From contig NZ_PEIG01000006.1 of the NCBI RefSeq assembly GCF_002749975.1, positions 1 through 64,000 on the forward strand: DNA of 64,000 nt. The letters are read 5' to 3'. Position numbers and translations under genes: made by a program. The notes beneath the pieces were generated by a model. That model did not search any database, was not told where the DNA came from, and was given only the letters and a program-made list of their open reading frames with translations. The DNA comes from Gloeocapsopsis sp. IPPAS B-1203 (lineage in GTDB: Bacteria; Cyanobacteriota; Cyanobacteriia; Cyanobacteriales; Chroococcidiopsidaceae). Positions 8,138 through 18,105 of this stretch are shown here, in pieces; the stretch's first letter is position 1; the number at the start of each line of letters is the position of its first letter.

Positions 8138-8926
8138 ATGCTCATTAGCTTAATTGCAGATTACGGAAACGGCGATCCAGCTTTTGCTGAAGTAACTCAA
8201 CGTTTATTGTTAGCTTTACCCAAAGCGCAAGTTAGCTTATTGTCTGTTCCTCCCTTTAGCACTTTAGCTACTGGGTTTTGGGTAGCGCAACTTGGTCTTA
8301 ATCCTGGTCCACAAGAACGTTTAATTTATCATAATTGCGCACCTCGTCAAGATAAGTCTGAACCAAGATTAGACAATGAAGGGGAGGGGTTAACTTATGC
8401 CTTGCTAACTAATGGGGTAAAAGTTGTAGGGGTAAATGCTGGATATACACTATCTTTTATCAAGAATTATTCACAAGTTGTTCAAATAGTCAAGGTATCG
8501 CGGGGGGGATCGCAATTTCGTTCGCGAGACGTCTTTCCGCAAGCCGCAGCAGCGATCGCTCAAGATGATTTCAGCCTTTTGGGAGATGAGATAAGTTCTG
8601 AGCAAATTCCCGATGCACCCAGCGATCGCGTTGCGTGGATTGATGGCTACGGTAATATTAAAACTACGATTCCTGCGCATAGTATCAACCTGAATCCTGA
8701 AGATAAAGTCATTATCCGTGTTGGTGATGTTGTGAGTGATGCGATCTATTCTGATGGCAGTTTTAGAGTACCAGAAGGTACTTTAGCTTTTGCACCAGGG
8801 AGTTCTGGCTGGCAAGGAAATGACGGTAAGCCAGTACGATGGATGGAATTATTCTTACGCGGTGGGAATGCGTGGGAACGTTTTGGTAGACCAAAAGTAA
8901 ATCAAGTTGTGACTCGATTAAGCTAG
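8138..8926 (+). CDS. SAM hydrolase / SAM-dependent halogenase family protein (DUF62)
   Basis: A 262-residue member of the S-adenosyl-L-methionine hydroxide adenosyltransferase family, whose members cleave SAM to adenosine and methionine. The N-terminal MLISLIADYG corresponds to the family's (I/L)TDFG block. SRGGSQFRSRDVFPQAAAAI aligns with the FHGRD(I/V)F block and WIDGYGNIKTTI with the DxxGN block. The histidine of FHGRD, one of the activating Asp-Arg-His triad in characterised hydrolases, reads Arg/Ser here. The substrate or activity may therefore differ. The halogenase alternative is less likely by length and distribution. Confidence 0.78.
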   Translation: MLISLIADYGNGDPAFAEVTQRLLLALPKAQVSLLSVPPFSTLATGFWVAQLGLNPGPQERLIYHNCAPRQDKSEPRLDNEGEGLTYALLTNGVKVVGVNAGYTLSFIKNYSQVVQIVKVSRGGSQFRSRDVFPQAAAAIAQDDFSLLGDEISSEQIPDAPSDRVAWIDGYGNIKTTIPAHSINLNPEDKVIIRVGDVVSDAIYSDGSFRVPEGTLAFAPGSSGWQGNDGKPVRWMELFLRGGNAWERFGRPKVNQVVTRLS

Positions 8927-8989
8927 GAGTTGTGGTAGCGATCGCTTCTGAGATTCCTCATCATTTTACTGAGTCTGCAGGTTGCGGAT

Positions 8990-9580
8990 ATGGTACAAAC
9001 ACCAAATAAAGCCTTGACACTAGAAGAGTTTCTTCAACTGCCAGAAACAGAACCCGCTAGTGAATACATTCATGGGCAGATCGTTCAAAAACCAGTGCCG
9101 CAAGGGGAACATAGCGCGATTCAAACTGAGTTGTCAGCAGCAATTAATGCCGCACTTAAACCACAACGAGTTGCTAGAGCATTTTGTGAACTTCGCTGTA
9201 CGTTCGGCGATCGCTCGATTGTTCCAGATATTGCAGTGTTTACCTGGAATCGGATTCCGCGCAAGGAAGATGGTGGAGTTGCTAATGTGTTTGCGATTGC
9301 GCGAAGCGCAGCGCCAGAGGTGATCGCACCAGATTGGGTTATTGAAATTCTCTCACCTGACCCAAGCCAAACGAAAGTCACAAAAAATATTTTGCACTGT
9401 CTGAAACACAATACGCAAATGGGTTAGTTAATCGATCCTGGAGAGCGATCGGTGTTTGTATATCGATCAGATCAGCCAACAGATGTTTTTGATAAACCAG
9501 AGATAAATCTACCTGTACCAGCATTTGCACAAGATTTTAGTTTATCGATGAAAGCATTGTTTGATTGGATACTGGAGTAA
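8990..9580 (+). pseudogene. Uma2-family endonuclease gene broken by one nonsense codon
   Basis: The frame encodes the DUF820/Uma2 PD-(D/E)XK-like fold: start LTLEEFLQLPETEPASEYIHGQIVQ, the SIVPDIAVF acidic strand, then PDWVIEILSPDPSQTK. At 9425-9427 it meets TAG, where family members have a Trp (MG-W-LIDPGE). Reading through, the same frame continues the family C-terminus (IDPGERSVFVYR ... FSLSMKALFDWILE) to TAA at 9578-9580, 196 residues in all. So one TGG-to-TAG change splits an otherwise intact gene. The truncated 145-residue product would lack the C-terminal strands. Uma2 genes are multi-copy in cyanobacteria and of uncertain role. Confidence 0.85.
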
Positions 9581-9816
9581 TCAAACGCAGTAATATCAGA
9601 ACACACTCGCTAGGGAAGGAAATTACAAAAAAAGAGATCGAGTATAAGCTGCGATCGAGAACCATTGAGGTTGTGTAGAAATGGATGGTGTAGTGATAGC
9701 AGTCAGCCACAGTGCGACACATACACAAAAAAAACACCAGCCTCTTGTTCAGGTTTGATAAGGATTGTAGAAGCTTAGCTCACTGCGCTAGCATGGTATC
9801 CGTATTAATGTAATAC

Positions 9817-10110
9817 ATGATATTAAGCTTTAAAGACGAAAGTACAAAGGATGTGTTTGACGGGTTAGACACAAAGAAAGCTAGAAAAGTCTGCCCTCAA
9901 AATTTGTTAGCAGTAGCAAGGCGGAAACTAGATGCAATAAATGCTGCTACGAATCTGAATGATTTAAGGGTTCCGCCAAAAAACTACTTAGAATCCCTTA
10001 GTGGCGATCGCCTTGGACAGCATAGTATCAGAATTGATGACCAGTACCGCATCTGCTTTGTTTGGACTGAACAAGGCGCTGAGGAAGTTGAAATAGTAGA
10101 TTATCACTAA
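9817..10110 (+). CDS. higB: HigB-type toxin
   Basis: A 97-residue RelE-superfamily toxin of the HigB subgroup, a ribosome-associated mRNA interferase. The features are an N-terminal SFKDESTKDVF, a central RRKLDAINAATNLNDLRVPP, GQHSIRIDDQYRICFVWTEQGAEEVEIVDYH with the characteristic R-x-D-x-Q-Y-R-I-C-F block, and the terminal VDYH. It precedes its antitoxin, the reversed order typical of higBA. The sequence is full length. Confidence 0.92.
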   Translation: MILSFKDESTKDVFDGLDTKKARKVCPQNLLAVARRKLDAINAATNLNDLRVPPKNYLESLSGDRLGQHSIRIDDQYRICFVWTEQGAEEVEIVDYH

Positions 10111-10133
10111 TTGGCAAAACTAGAGGACGACTT

Positions 10134-10448
10134 ATGCGTATCCCTGCAAACCGCCCGCCTACCCATCCAGGGGAAATTCTCAAACAAGAGTTTCTTATCC
10201 CTATGGGCATTACGCAACAAGAATTGGCAAATCAGCTGAAGATGTCTTATCAAAGAATCAATGAAATTGTCAATGAAAAGCGGGGTATATCAGAAAGTAC
10301 AGCGCTAAGACTTGCTAAATTTTTTGGGACTTCTGTAGAGTTCTGGCTTAATCTCCAACGAGCTTGTAACTTGTACGATGCTCAAAAAAAAGAATCTAAA
10401 ATACTAGAATCTATAACTACGGTTAGTGAATTTAAAACATCAGCTTAG
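10134..10448 (+). CDS. higA: HigA-type antitoxin (XRE helix-turn-helix)
   Basis: 104 residues. PPTHPGEILKQEFLIPMGITQQELANQL leads into a helix-turn-helix (residues about 25-65: ITQQELANQLKMSYQRINEIV, with recognition helix SYQRINEIVN). FFGTSVEFWLNLQRACNLYDAQ follows, the VapI/HigA signature. It neutralises HigB and represses the operon through the helix-turn-helix. The gene starts 23 bases after higB with an AGAGGA ribosome site, so the two form one operon next to the broken Uma2 gene. Confidence 0.93.
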   Translation: MRIPANRPPTHPGEILKQEFLIPMGITQQELANQLKMSYQRINEIVNEKRGISESTALRLAKFFGTSVEFWLNLQRACNLYDAQKKESKILESITTVSEFKTSA

Positions 10449-10552
10449 CGGCTAGAAACCACAGCTTTTGCTCAAGCTTCTCTTAAAATGCCAAAGTGCG
10501 ATCGCGCTTCACCAAATGTGAAACCTTCTTAGATTATTAAGTGCGTTTCCGG

Positions 10553-10558
10553 TATAAT
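10553..10558 (+). promoter_or_regulatory. Likely -10 element of trpB2
   Basis: A perfect TATAAT lies 28 bases before the ATG at 10586. Transcription from it would begin inside the upstream GTG-started extension, which supports the later start. No good -35 is seen. Confidence 0.55.
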
Positions 10559-10585
10559 GTGTGGCTTCTTACCACAACACCACTA

Positions 10586-11944
10586 ATGGAAACAATTAAA
10601 TATACGCTTACAGAAGACCAAATGCCGACAGCTTGGTACAACATTCAAGCTGATTTACCGACTTCAATGCCACCTGTTTTACATCCTGGAACAGGACAGC
10701 CAATTACTCCAAGCGATCTTGAACCTCTGTTTCCGATGGAGTTAATCGTGCAGGAAGTGAGTCAAGAACGATGGATCGAGATTCCTAAACAAGTACAATC
10801 AATTTATCGTCAATGGCGACCAACACCACTGTATCGCGCCCGACGTTTAGAACAAGCCCTCGATACTTCTGCCAAAATTTATTACAAATACGAAGGTGTT
10901 AGCCCTGCGGGTAGCCATAAACCGAATACAGCAGTCGCGCAGGCGTATTACAACAAACAAGCCGGAATCAAACGTTTAACAACTGAAACAGGTGCAGGAC
11001 AATGGGGATCGTCACTAGCGTTTGCTGGGGCGTTATTTGGGTTAGAGGTAGTCGTGTATATGGTGAAAGTCAGCTACCGACAAAAACCTTATCGGCGGGC
11101 GTTGATGGAGGCTTATGGTGCCAAAGTCATTGCCAGTCCTAGTGAAGAAACAGCAGCAGGTAGAAAAATTCTCGCGCAGTTTCCTGAAAGCAACGGTAGT
11201 TTGGGGATTGCGATTAGTGAAGCTGTGGAAGCTGTACAGGATCAGCACACAAAATATGCTTTAGGTAGCGTCCTGAATCATGTACTACTTCATCAAACTG
11301 TAATTGGGTATGAAGCGATCGCACAGTTAGAACAAGCCGGAGATTATCCTGATATCGTTGTTGGCTGTACAGGCGGTGGCAGTAACTTCGCGGGAATTGC
11401 TTTTCCTTTTATCGGGGCAAAGCTACGCGGCGAACAAAATAATATCAGATTTGTTGCAGTTGAACCAGCAGCTTGTCCGACACTCACCAAGGGTAAATAT
11501 ACATATGATTTTGGCGACACAGCGCATTTAACTCCCTTAGTAAAAATGCACACTTTAGGAAACTCTTTTATGCCTGAAGGCGTTCATGCTGGTGGGTTGC
11601 GGTATCATGGCATGGCTCCCTTACTGAGCCATATTGTCGAGTTAGGACTAATTGAAACTCGTGCCGAACCACAACTTAGTTGCTTTGCTGCGGGGCTGAC
11701 ATTTGCAAGGGTTGAGGGTATTCTTCCTGCACCTGAAGCGAATCATGCGGTAAAAGCTGCGATTGATGAAGCGTTGTGCTGTAAAGAGGAAGGAACGAGT
11801 AAGACTATCTTATTCAATCTCTGCGGTCACGGTCACTTTGATATGCAAGCTTATATGGATTATCAAGCTGGATTGTTGCGTGATACAGAATACAATGCAG
11901 AGGAAGTCGCAATGGCGCTAGCAGGATTGCCTGTGTTTAATTAG
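10586..11944 (+). CDS. TrpB2-type tryptophan synthase beta chain
   Basis: A 452-residue PLP enzyme of the stand-alone TrpB2 subgroup, which condenses indole with serine. It is longer than TrpB1 and has the TrpB2-specific N-terminus ([38 protein letters not shown]). The PLP lysine is in GSHKPNTA (K112). The phosphate-binding GCTGGGSNF and the ETGAGQWG block are present. There is no trpA or other trp gene beside it, as usual for TrpB2, which may salvage indole or act as a serine deaminase. The ATG at 10586 is preferred to a GTG at 10541. Confidence 0.9.
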   Translation: METIKYTLTEDQMPTAWYNIQADLPTSMPPVLHPGTGQPITPSDLEPLFPMELIVQEVSQERWIEIPKQVQSIYRQWRPTPLYRARRLEQALDTSAKIYYKYEGVSPAGSHKPNTAVAQAYYNKQAGIKRLTTETGAGQWGSSLAFAGALFGLEVVVYMVKVSYRQKPYRRALMEAYGAKVIASPSEETAAGRKILAQFPESNGSLGIAISEAVEAVQDQHTKYALGSVLNHVLLHQTVIGYEAIAQLEQAGDYPDIVVGCTGGGSNFAGIAFPFIGAKLRGEQNNIRFVAVEPAACPTLTKGKYTYDFGDTAHLTPLVKMHTLGNSFMPEGVHAGGLRYHGMAPLLSHIVELGLIETRAEPQLSCFAAGLTFARVEGILPAPEANHAVKAAIDEALCCKEEGTSKTILFNLCGHGHFDMQAYMDYQAGLLRDTEYNAEEVAMALAGLPVFN

Positions 11945-12106
11945 GTATAAGCTAATCCAGGTTGAATTGTTAAGTAACTGTAGCCTCTCTAGCCCCCTAA
12001 ATCCACGCCAGTTGCTCTCACGCGTAGGAACCACTGCGGTGCAGAGGTTCCCCAACTCCAAATCAAAGCCTGACGAGTGGACACTCTTAAGTGCGAGTTT
12101 TGTTGA

Positions 12107-12135
12107 TAAGTCCACGCAGGTGGACTTAGTTTTTC
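12107..12135 (+). terminator. Hairpin terminator between convergent trpB2 and glgA
   Basis: A nine-base perfect stem (TAAGTCCAC at 12107-12115, GTGGACTTA at 12120-12128) is followed by GTTTTT on the plus strand. It sits between two converging genes and could act on both. Confidence 0.7.
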
Positions 12136-12161
12136 TAGCAGCGAATTCATTCGCCAAGCTT

Positions 12162-13610
12162 TTATTCCGCAGCAACAGAAGCTAATTCTTCTTTGGAGTC
12201 AGAATCTTTAGTATCTGGTTCGACAACTTCCTCTTCTGGCAAACCAAGCATGGATTTATACAGCTTGATGTAATCTTTGGCAGATGTTGTCCAACTGAAA
12301 TCTTGGTTCATACCGCGTTGTTGCAGGGCTTGCCAGTATTCTTTATAGCGGAAGCTTTCCCAAGCTCTTACCATACACGTGTAAAGATCCAAAGGTTCGT
12401 AACGGTCAAAGCAATAGCCTGTACCAGCATGATTGATAGGCTCGTGGTGCGATACGGTATCAACTAAGCCACCTGTACGGCGCACAATTGGCACACAGCC
12501 ATAACGAAGCGCAAGCATTTGGCTAATACCGCAAGGCTCAAAGCGACTTGGCATAAGGAAAGCATCACTACCAGCGTAGATACGTCGTGCTAGGGCATCG
12601 TTGTAGAGTAAATAGGTTGCCATTCGACCAGGAAAACGGGACGCCATTTGCCACAATTGGCTTTCATAATAGCGATCGCCTGTTCCTAGTACTACGAACT
12701 GGGCATCAGTATAAGCTAAGAACCGATCGAGCGTTTGTAAAATCAAATCGATACCTTTTTGTTCGACTAACCGCGTAACGATACCAATTAAAAAAGCACC
12801 CGAATTAACTTCTAAACCGACTTCTTCCTGTATTGCGACTTTATTTGCCTTGCGCTGGTCTAATGTATCAGTCGTAAATGTTTGAGCAATGTATTTATCG
12901 GTGACTGGATCGTAAACTTCAGTGTCAATGCCATTGATAATGCCAGACAGCTTACCACTAATAAACGACAACAAGCCTTCCAACGTTTCACCATACTCGA
13001 CTGTCTGAATTTGCTGCGCGTAGGTGGGAGAAACTGTCGTGACGCGATCGGCATATTGTACGGCAGCTGCCATCGTGTTGTGTCCTTGCATATACCACGG
13101 ACACCAAGTAATTTTCTCTAAGTACCAGCGCCACGGTCCTTGATAAGCTAAGTTGTGAATCGTAAACACTGTGGAAATATCTGGAGACTGGTGCATCCAT
13201 ACAGGAATCATTCCTGTATGCCAGTCGTGACAGTGAATAATTTCAGGCTTCCAATAGTTCCAAGCAAATTCCGCTGCACCGTTGGCAAAGAATGTAAACC
13301 TCCATTCTTCATCTTCCCCAGCATAAATGCGACGGGGTGAAAACGCTGGATGTCCAAATAGATACAAGGGGACATCGGTGCCAGGAAGGACAGATTCGTA
13401 AACTGCGAATGACTGAAACATCGCATTACCATGCCAAACTGGATCTTTGGGAATCTCCATTTTGTCGGGCAAAAAGCCATAGTATGGCATGAATATACGG
13501 ACATCATGCCCCATTGCTCTTAACACTTTGGGTAAAGCACCAACAACGTCTCCCATTCCACCGACTTTGGCGATGGGGGCTGCTTCTGCGGCAACAAACA
13601 GAATTCGCAT
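12162..13610 (-). CDS. glgA: Glycogen (starch) synthase, GT5
   Basis: A 482-residue ADP-glucose:alpha-1,4-glucan glucosyltransferase that elongates glycogen. The N-terminal [24 protein letters not shown] holds the KxGG ADP-glucose motif (K15). CHDWHTG and the C-terminal [34 protein letters not shown] (catalytic ExxCG) and RRTGGL follow. The acidic C-terminal tail ([14 protein letters not shown]) is unusual but harmless. Cyanobacteria often have two synthases; the subgroup was not resolved by eye. Confidence 0.93.
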   Translation of the reverse strand: MRILFVAAEAAPIAKVGGMGDVVGALPKVLRAMGHDVRIFMPYYGFLPDKMEIPKDPVWHGNAMFQSFAVYESVLPGTDVPLYLFGHPAFSPRRIYAGEDEEWRFTFFANGAAEFAWNYWKPEIIHCHDWHTGMIPVWMHQSPDISTVFTIHNLAYQGPWRWYLEKITWCPWYMQGHNTMAAAVQYADRVTTVSPTYAQQIQTVEYGETLEGLLSFISGKLSGIINGIDTEVYDPVTDKYIAQTFTTDTLDQRKANKVAIQEEVGLEVNSGAFLIGIVTRLVEQKGIDLILQTLDRFLAYTDAQFVVLGTGDRYYESQLWQMASRFPGRMATYLLYNDALARRIYAGSDAFLMPSRFEPCGISQMLALRYGCVPIVRRTGGLVDTVSHHEPINHAGTGYCFDRYEPLDLYTCMVRAWESFRYKEYWQALQQRGMNQDFSWTTSAKDYIKLYKSMLGLPEEEVVEPDTKDSDSKEELASVAAE

Positions 13611-13780
13611 CTTAATATTTATGTCCCCTATTCGTATTGCGTCGAGATCATGATAGCGGATGTGAGGGGCGAGGAGCGAGGGGTGAGTGAGCGTGTAGAC
13701 GTGTGGGAGTGTTGTAGAGATTAAAAGATTTAATTGCTTTTTTCCCTACTACCCTACTACCCTCTACTCTTTTCATCCAC

Positions 13781-14761
13781 TCATCCACGTTGCACAGTTT
13801 GGAAGATCTCTTCGAGGATCTCTTGCGCACCTTGTTGACGAAGGCGTTGGGCAAGTTCAGTTCCTAGTTGTTCGGCGGTGCTAGCGCTACCTGTGACGGT
13901 GTCTTTGACAAACTTTGTGCCGTCTACACTTGCAACTATACCTGTTAGTGTTAAAGCATCGCCGTCGAGTTGAGTGTTGACACCGATAGGGACTTGACAA
14001 CCGCCTTCGAGAGAGCGGAGAAAGGCTCGTTCAGCTAATGTGCGATCGCGTGTGGGTACGTGTTCAATTGCTTTAATTAATGACAATACTTCAGTATCAT
14101 CAGTACGACATTCGATGCCTAACGCACCTTGTCCAACAGCGTGTAACGAAACTTCTGCGGGTAAAACTTGGTGAACGCGATCGCCCATTCCCAATCGTCG
14201 TAAGCCTGCTACGGCTAAAATAATTGCGTCATATTCGCCTGCATCGAGTTTTGCTAAACGAGTATTTAAGTTGCCTCGGATATCTTTAAAAGTTAAATGG
14301 GGAAAGTGATAGCGTAGCTGTGCCAATCGTCGTAAAGAAGATGTTCCGACAACTGCGCCTTCGGGTAAAGTATCGATTTGTTTATCTTTATGCTTTTCGT
14401 GTACGACTAATGCATCAGCGGGATCTTCGCGTTCAGTGACAACTCCTAACATTAACCCTTCCGGTAAGTTTGTCGGCAAATCTTTGAGCGAATGCACCGC
14501 AAAATCAATTTCATGCTGTAGCATTCCGACTTCAAGTTCTTTAGTAAATAGCCCTTTATCACCAATCTTAGCGAGAGCTACATCCAAAATCTTGTCACCT
14601 TGAGTAGACATCGTGTGGACTTCAAAGGTGCGATCAGGAAAGGCTTTTTGTAGTTGTTCTTGCACCCAGTAAGTCTGTACTAGCGCAAGTTGACTTTTAC
14701 GCGAACCAATCCGAATTGTGCGAGTAGAATTGGAAACGGTGGGAGAAGCGTTGGGGGACAT
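13781..14761 (-). CDS. hemC: Hydroxymethylbilane synthase (porphobilinogen deaminase)
   Basis: Polymerises four porphobilinogens to hydroxymethylbilane in the tetrapyrrole pathway that feeds chlorophyll, phycobilins and haem. It has 326 residues. The motifs are [14 protein letters not shown] near the start, HSLKDLPT, the RRxAQLR segment ([12 protein letters not shown]), the RGNLNTRL loop, and the dipyrromethane cofactor cysteine C255 in [10 protein letters not shown]. It is on the same strand as glgA, upstream of it, with about 170 bases between. Confidence 0.95.
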   Translation of the reverse strand: MSPNASPTVSNSTRTIRIGSRKSQLALVQTYWVQEQLQKAFPDRTFEVHTMSTQGDKILDVALAKIGDKGLFTKELEVGMLQHEIDFAVHSLKDLPTNLPEGLMLGVVTEREDPADALVVHEKHKDKQIDTLPEGAVVGTSSLRRLAQLRYHFPHLTFKDIRGNLNTRLAKLDAGEYDAIILAVAGLRRLGMGDRVHQVLPAEVSLHAVGQGALGIECRTDDTEVLSLIKAIEHVPTRDRTLAERAFLRSLEGGCQVPIGVNTQLDGDALTLTGIVASVDGTKFVKDTVTGSASTAEQLGTELAQRLRQQGAQEILEEIFQTVQRG

Positions 14762-15138
14762 ATAAGCAGTTCAAAATTCAAAATTTAAATGTCTAACAGC
14801 GCGTTGCGTTGTAGCAGCACAAATTAAATCACTTGATCTAGACTACCGCAGTGCTTGACCAAGATAGGCAATACCAATTCGGAACATTTGTAATTCTTTA
14901 TTCTCTTGTGTACCTAAGCTATCTCTGCTCAATTGGTCCATGCACCATCTGGAATTCGTCTGCCAAGGAATTTTCTCAACTCATAATTCTCTTAAACTCA
15001 CCTCTCAACGCCACTTGCTACAACAGGGGACACCCCCAAAGGCGCAGTGGCTCCCCCTCACCCCTCTGCAATGTCAAAAGGCAGTATGAGAAAATAGACT
15101 GTGAGTAGTAATGTCAGAAAGACTGGAATTAAATCGCA
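14762..15138. other. Intergenic region between hemC and the cysteine synthase
   Basis: Divergent promoter region of about 375 bases. No convincing frame. The GC-rich run of C and G blocks near 15028-15065 resembles decayed dispersed repeat sequence rather than a gene. Confidence 0.45.
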
Positions 15139-16119
15139 GTGGATATTAAAAATGGTTTTGTAGATACCGTTGGTAACACACCATTAATTCGGTTAAAGCG
15201 CTTCAGTGAAGAAACAGGGTGTGACATTCTTGGTAAAGCAGAGTTTCTCAATCCTGGTGGTTCTGTCAAAGATCGAGCAGCACTTTACATTATCAAAGAT
15301 GCAGAAGAAAAAGGATTGCTCAAACCTGGTGGTACTGTCGTAGAAGGAACTGCTGGCAATACTGGTATTGGTTTAGCCCATATATGCAACGCCAAAGGCT
15401 ACAAATGTCTAATTGTGATTCCTGAAACTCAATCACAAGAGAAAATGGATGCTTTGAGAACCTTAGGCGCCCAAGTCCGTCCAGTACCAGCCGTGCCCTA
15501 CAAAGATCCAAACAATTACGTCAAACTCTCAGGTAGAATTGCCTCAGAGATGGAAAATGCTATCTGGGCAAATCAGTTCGATAATTTAGCAAACCGTCAA
15601 GCTCATTACGAAACTACAGGATTTGAGATTTGGCAGCAAACCGATGGTAAGGTCGATGCTTGGATAACTTCTACTGGCACTGGTGGGACTTTAGCTGGTG
15701 TTGCCATGTTCCTCAAAGAGAAAAACCCAGCAGTTAAAACTGTTTTAGCCGATCCTATGGGCAGTGCGCTATACAGTTACATTAAAACTGGTGAAACTAA
15801 AAGTGAAGGTAGTTCGATTACCGAAGGCATTGGGAACAGTCGTGTAACTGCAAATATGGAAGGTGCGCCAATTGACGACGCTATTAGAATTGAGGATCCT
15901 GAGTGTATCCGTGTTGTTTATCGATTACTGCGTGAAGAAGGAATCTTTGTCGGTGGTTCTTCTGGAATTAATGTGGCAGCAGCAGTCACCCTTGCTAAAC
16001 AAATGGGCCCAGGACACACGATTGTGACAATTCTATGTGATAGTGGAGGGCGTTATCAATCACGACTTTTTAACCAAGAATGGCTGGCAACAAAAGGGCT
16101 ATCACCCAATGTGAATTAG
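15139..16119 (+). CDS. cysK: Cysteine synthase (O-acetylserine sulfhydrylase)
   Basis: A 326-residue type II PLP enzyme that makes cysteine from O-acetylserine and sulfide. The PLP lysine is K44 in NPGGSVKDRAA. The asparagine loop EGTAGNTGIGLA, the phosphate loop STGTGGTLAGV and the GGSSGINVAAA serine motif are present. The start is GTG. The EGTAGNTG variant (rather than EPTSGNTG) places it in the cyanobacterial clade near cystathionine-beta-synthase-like sulfhydrylases, so substrate preference could differ from classical CysK. Confidence 0.88.
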   Translation: MDIKNGFVDTVGNTPLIRLKRFSEETGCDILGKAEFLNPGGSVKDRAALYIIKDAEEKGLLKPGGTVVEGTAGNTGIGLAHICNAKGYKCLIVIPETQSQEKMDALRTLGAQVRPVPAVPYKDPNNYVKLSGRIASEMENAIWANQFDNLANRQAHYETTGFEIWQQTDGKVDAWITSTGTGGTLAGVAMFLKEKNPAVKTVLADPMGSALYSYIKTGETKSEGSSITEGIGNSRVTANMEGAPIDDAIRIEDPECIRVVYRLLREEGIFVGGSSGINVAAAVTLAKQMGPGHTIVTILCDSGGRYQSRLFNQEWLATKGLSPNVN

Positions 16120-16179
16120 CCGCCCAAGCATAACAATAACATCGTTATCCCTTTCCCTCATGACAACGCTTGAGTATTG

Positions 16180-16497
16180 ATGTCGAACACATTTTTTAAC
16201 AGGCGATCGCACTCTCAACAAGACAATCTTTCCAGATGCGTCATGGTGTGCCAACATCGCACTTGTCGTAAACAAGGCGCGGCAAAAGTACTTGCTGCTT
16301 TTCAATCTCATCCAGTTGCGGGGATTGATATTGTCAGCAGTAACTGCCTAGGGCAGTGCGGTAATGGACCTATGGTACTAGTGTTACCAGAGCAAATTTG
16401 GTATAGTCGCGTTCAACCTGCTGAAGTACCAGCAGTAGTAAAAAGACATCTTCTGGGCGGATGTCCTGTAGCAGCAATGCTTTACTCACCTCGGTAG
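16180..16497 (+). CDS. Thioredoxin-like [2Fe-2S] ferredoxin domain protein
   Basis: A 105-residue protein with the four cysteine ligands of the thioredoxin-like 2Fe-2S fold: C24 and C29 in CQHRTCRKQGA, and C56 and C60 in NCLGQCGNGPMVLVLPE. Related domains occur in NuoE and in the bidirectional hydrogenase HoxE. The stand-alone cyanobacterial form is a small electron carrier of unknown partner. A TTG at 16177 is an alternative start. Its last 16 bases overlap the convergent ygfZ-like gene. Confidence 0.85.
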   Translation: MSNTFFNRRSHSQQDNLSRCVMVCQHRTCRKQGAAKVLAAFQSHPVAGIDIVSSNCLGQCGNGPMVLVLPEQIWYSRVQPAEVPAVVKRHLLGGCPVAAMLYSPR

Positions 16498-17546
16498 TAT
16501 TCATGAGTAAGAAAGGGAACATCCACTACTTCTCCCACAATATCTCCTACTTTTACCTCTAAACCAAGTCCGCCTGCTTTGTTGCGGATGTAACCTAATC
16601 CAAAGTAACCTTTCTCAATAGCAGTACAACTAGTAAGCTTGCCAACTTTTTCGTCTCCCACTGTAATGACACTTCCAGGTTCTACTTGCGAATCGAGGCG
16701 AATACCCCACAGATGTTGTTTGACTCCTTTGTATGTGTTGAGACGGGCAATAGTTTCTTGTCCGATGTAGCATCCTTTATCGAAGGAAATAGAGTGCCAT
16801 AATCCTGCTTCTAAAGGATTATAGTCTTCGGTAAGTTCTTTTTCTGGTGTTGGGCGACCTTGGAGAATGCGTAGCTGTTCCCAAACCCGATCGCCTATCG
16901 GTTTTACTCCTACTTGGATAATAGTACTCCATACATTTGCCGCAGCTTCAATAGGAATAATCAATGTGTACCCTGGTAACGCCAAGCCACTACCGGCTGC
17001 AATGCGCACTTCACTTTCTGCAAACTTTACGACTTGATGATGTGCATACGGCTGATTGATAATTGCACTTGCTCCCAATTGCTCTAAAACTGCATCACTT
17101 TTTGGTCCAATCAAACTAAATGTTGCTGTTGCATCTGTGATGTCTTTTAACTGCACTTTATCAGCAAAAAAGATATAGCGGTCTAACCAGTCAATCAGAA
17201 ACTCGCGGCGATTGGGTGAAACAATTAACAAAACTGCATCTTCACCAACATAAGCTGTGACTAAATCAATTGTCCGCGCAGTAGAAGTAATAAAAACAGT
17301 ATCGCAGCCTTGTCCTGGTTTGAGTTGCTGAAAATTATTAGTACTTTGGTTATGCAAAAACCGCAGGCGTTCCTCATCACTAACTTGAATTCGTCCCCAA
17401 TGTGAGCGATCGCATAAAACAACCTCCTCTTGAGAAGCCTGCAGTGCAGCTGCATCATTGCCAAAACTGACTGGAACATCACAATCTTGCGTGCTTTCAG
17501 CAAACTTTGCTCCAGTATGAAGCTGAATATTTCGCAGTTGCTGCAT
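16482..17546 (-). CDS. ygfZ: YgfZ/GcvT-fold folate-binding protein
   Basis: A 354-residue relative of the glycine-cleavage T protein. It carries the YgfZ signature DKGCYIGQE with C259 (SFDKGCYIGQETIARLNTYKG). YgfZ proteins use folate to help iron-sulfur assembly or repair, notably of MiaB. The N-terminal VVLCDRSHWGRIQVSDEERLRFLHNQSTN matches the family. It converges on, and overlaps by 16 bases, a 2Fe-2S protein gene, a suggestive but unproven link. Confidence 0.88.
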   Translation of the reverse strand: MQQLRNIQLHTGAKFAESTQDCDVPVSFGNDAAALQASQEEVVLCDRSHWGRIQVSDEERLRFLHNQSTNNFQQLKPGQGCDTVFITSTARTIDLVTAYVGEDAVLLIVSPNRREFLIDWLDRYIFFADKVQLKDITDATATFSLIGPKSDAVLEQLGASAIINQPYAHHQVVKFAESEVRIAAGSGLALPGYTLIIPIEAAANVWSTIIQVGVKPIGDRVWEQLRILQGRPTPEKELTEDYNPLEAGLWHSISFDKGCYIGQETIARLNTYKGVKQHLWGIRLDSQVEPGSVITVGDEKVGKLTSCTAIEKGYFGLGYIRNKAGGLGLEVKVGDIVGEVVDVPFLTHEYYRGE

Positions 17547-17574
17547 AAAATTTACCTTTCTACTATTAGCTTAT

Positions 17575-18078
17575 TTATACATCTGGCAGGTTAGCAAACA
17601 ACTGCGCAACTAACTCTCCTGCTTTTTCATCTAACTGTTGCCAGTCGATATCGCCAGTTTCATCAATCAGACTCGTATCAATTTTAATGTCGTTTGAATG
17701 TGTTGTACCTGATGGGTTGTAGCTACAAAAGCAAATTTGATAACACAGTTCCCATAAATTCACCTCAACTTCTGGTACACCCTGATGATGTAAGCACAAG
17801 TGATATTCTGGTTGTGGTGTTGGTAAATGAATTAATCTTTGTTCTATCTCTGTCACTTGGTCTGGAGAAGCAGTATCTAAGTAGTGTACGAGTTGTGTTA
17901 CAGTTCCTTTTACTTCTTCTGTTGTGCCTTCAGGCCAAACCATAACGTCTTTGTATGTTCCTCGCCAATTCGATGCTTCAAGTTGCTTACCAATATGATC
18001 AATAACTCGAATGAACGCTGGTTGCATTAATATTTCAGCTTGCTGCCAAGCTAGAGGATCTGTAATTTTGGGTAGCAT
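17575..18078 (-). CDS. Conserved cyanobacterial hypothetical protein
   Basis: 167 residues from ATG (MLPKITDPLAWQQAEILMQPAF); a longer start at 18105 exists. It is acidic, with no signal peptide or membrane span. It has a Trp-rich N-terminal half, a stretch YHLCLHHQGVPEVEVNLWELCYQICF with three cysteines, and an acidic C-terminus. I do not recognise a domain. It lies 28 bases upstream of the ygfZ-like gene on the same strand, so the two are probably one operon. Confidence 0.7.
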   Translation of the reverse strand: MLPKITDPLAWQQAEILMQPAFIRVIDHIGKQLEASNWRGTYKDVMVWPEGTTEEVKGTVTQLVHYLDTASPDQVTEIEQRLIHLPTPQPEYHLCLHHQGVPEVEVNLWELCYQICFCSYNPSGTTHSNDIKIDTSLIDETGDIDWQQLDEKAGELVAQLFANLPDV

Positions 18079-18105
18079 AAGATGATTTTGTAGGACTAAA
18101 TGCAA

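Noticed and set aside
12162-14761. glgA-hemC operon
   Set aside because: About 170 bases and no shared function separate them, so co-transcription is not supported.
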